Positions 6,734 through 7,065 of a DNA stretch of 7,065 nucleotides are shown in pieces. The notes beneath the pieces are model-generated. The model saw nothing but the letters and a program-made list of their open reading frames with translations, made no database searches and was not told the DNA's origin. The stretch spans positions 1 through 7,065 of the forward strand of contig VERU01000132.1 in the NCBI GenBank assembly GCA_018882485.1, written 5' to 3'. This stretch comes from Rhodoferax sp. (GTDB lineage Bacteria; Pseudomonadota; Gammaproteobacteria; Burkholderiales; Burkholderiaceae_C). A program made the position numbers and the translations under genes. The stretch's first letter is position 1. Every line of letters begins with the position of its first letter.

Positions 6734-6735
6734 GA
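6709..6735. other. Tail-to-tail junction between truncated ABC ATPase and truncated yceH
   Basis: To the left, the plus strand encodes a normal ABC ATPase up to DEPTASLDDDAAAAAL (ending about 6733). To the right, the minus strand encodes a normal YceH start down to LAFE (about 6731) or GGSRVV (about 6716). The stretch 6716-6733 is acceptable in either gene, so a break with a few bases of GC-rich shared sequence is possible. No insertion sequence, target duplication or long repeat is visible. A genomic deletion/inversion and a chimeric assembly or amplification product are both compatible. Confidence 0.7.
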
Positions 6736-6946
6736 AGGCCAGGCTCAGCGCCTTCAAGCCGTCGACGGCCGTCAGAACCTCGGCCTCGGTGGCCTCGATC
6801 ACCGGGGCGCGCGCGGTCTTCTGGTTGCAGCCGGCCACCAGCGCGTTCAGCGACAGCGGGTAGGTGTCGGGGACCGTGTGCTGCTTCTCCACCAGCACGC
6901 CCAGCACCCGGGCCTCCAGGGGCGTCAGGCTTCGAACCGGCCCCAC
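6716..6946 (-). pseudogene. yceH: YceH / DUF480 family protein, 3'-truncated
   Basis: N-terminal third of a YceH-like protein, a conserved winged-helix proteobacterial family of unknown function. From GTG 6944-6946 it reads VGPVRSLTPLEARVLGVLVE, followed by KQHTVPDTYPLSLNALVAGC and NQKTARAPV, which match the strongly conserved family start (E. coli: LTALEARVIGCLLEKQ, then [22 protein letters not shown]). The match fades after LKALSLAFE (residue 72), or GGSRVV (about 79) if that corresponds to the GNRV of E. coli. The remaining two-thirds of a roughly 215-residue protein, including the second winged-helix repeat, is absent; instead the frame runs open through the ABC gene in antisense down to 5870. 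An ATG at 6989-6991 in the same frame would overlap the dehydrogenase end by about 40 bases and add 15 non-conserved residues, so the GTG is preferred. It starts 4 bases after the upstream gene's stop, so the two were probably co-transcribed. Confidence 0.82.
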
Positions 6947-6950
6947 GGCG

Positions 6951-7065
6951 TCAGACCCCAAAGCCGTCGTCGGCCTGGATGACGGCGCCATTGATGAAGT
7001 GACTCTCGTTGGCGCACAGCATCATCAGCGTGGCATCCAGGTCTTGCGGCTGGCCCACGCGCTTG
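6951..7065 (-). CDS. Short-chain dehydrogenase/reductase (SDR), C-terminal end (cut by window edge)
   Basis: The last 37 residues and TGA stop (6951-6953) of a gene entering from the right edge. It reads KRVGQPQDLDATLMMLCANE and then SHFINGAVIQADDGFGV, the typical end of classical SDR enzymes: R-x-G-x-P-x-D/E-L near the C-terminus, a helix with the cap pattern LMMLCANESHFINGA, then the short strand VIQADDG. Such enzymes are NAD(P)-dependent oxidoreductases of roughly 250 residues. The Rossmann nucleotide motif and Tyr-x-x-x-Lys site lie outside the window, so cofactor and substrate cannot be judged. The yceH GTG begins 4 bases after this stop, which suggests translational coupling. Confidence 0.82.
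   Translation of the reverse strand, partial: KRVGQPQDLDATLMMLCANESHFINGAVIQADDGFGV

Overview
The window is about two-thirds G+C and densely packed with genes. Gene content and protein wording (a methyltransferase with the N-terminal pattern ARFNMIEQQIRPWD, a YceH/DUF480 start, a drug-pump operon led by a TetR regulator) point to a betaproteobacterium, most likely Burkholderiales and perhaps Comamonadaceae. This is judged from protein style only; there is no rRNA or other decisive marker.

Left part (1-5408, minus strand): a co-directional transcription unit for a tripartite efflux system. Reading downstream from a promoter at 5380-5408, it holds a TetR/AcrR-type repressor (5356-4640), a periplasmic membrane-fusion protein (4622-3492), an AcrB-like HAE1-type RND permease (3488-309) and the 5' part of a protein-L-isoaspartate methyltransferase-like gene (267 to beyond the left edge). 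Gaps are 17, 3 and 41 bases with no visible terminator, so all four are probably co-transcribed. A good promoter (TTGACA, 17-base spacer, TACATT) carries an imperfect inverted repeat over its -10/start region, which suggests the TetR protein represses its own operon. No outer-membrane channel gene is visible; it may lie beyond the left edge.

Middle (5409-6156, plus strand): a divergently transcribed, intact peptide methionine sulfoxide reductase gene (msrA), probably starting at a GTG with a good ribosome binding site. Its leader can form two mutually exclusive hairpins.

Right part (6157-7065): the unusual region. A LolD/MacB-like ABC ATPase gene on the plus strand begins normally, has Walker A, Q-loop, signature, Walker B and D-loop, then stops resembling an ABC protein at about 6733. 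From there the DNA is the antisense of a yceH (DUF480) gene whose N-terminal third is intact and whose remainder is missing. Upstream of yceH on the minus strand lies the C-terminal end of a short-chain dehydrogenase. Two genes have thus been joined tail to tail with both 3' ends lost. This is either a real deletion/inversion or an assembly chimera. Both hybrid reading frames happen to stay open across the joint.

I see no CRISPR array, tRNA, rRNA, insertion sequence or prophage gene. Apart from the joint and some smaller oddities, the window holds known gene families, and I do not find a new multi-gene system in it.
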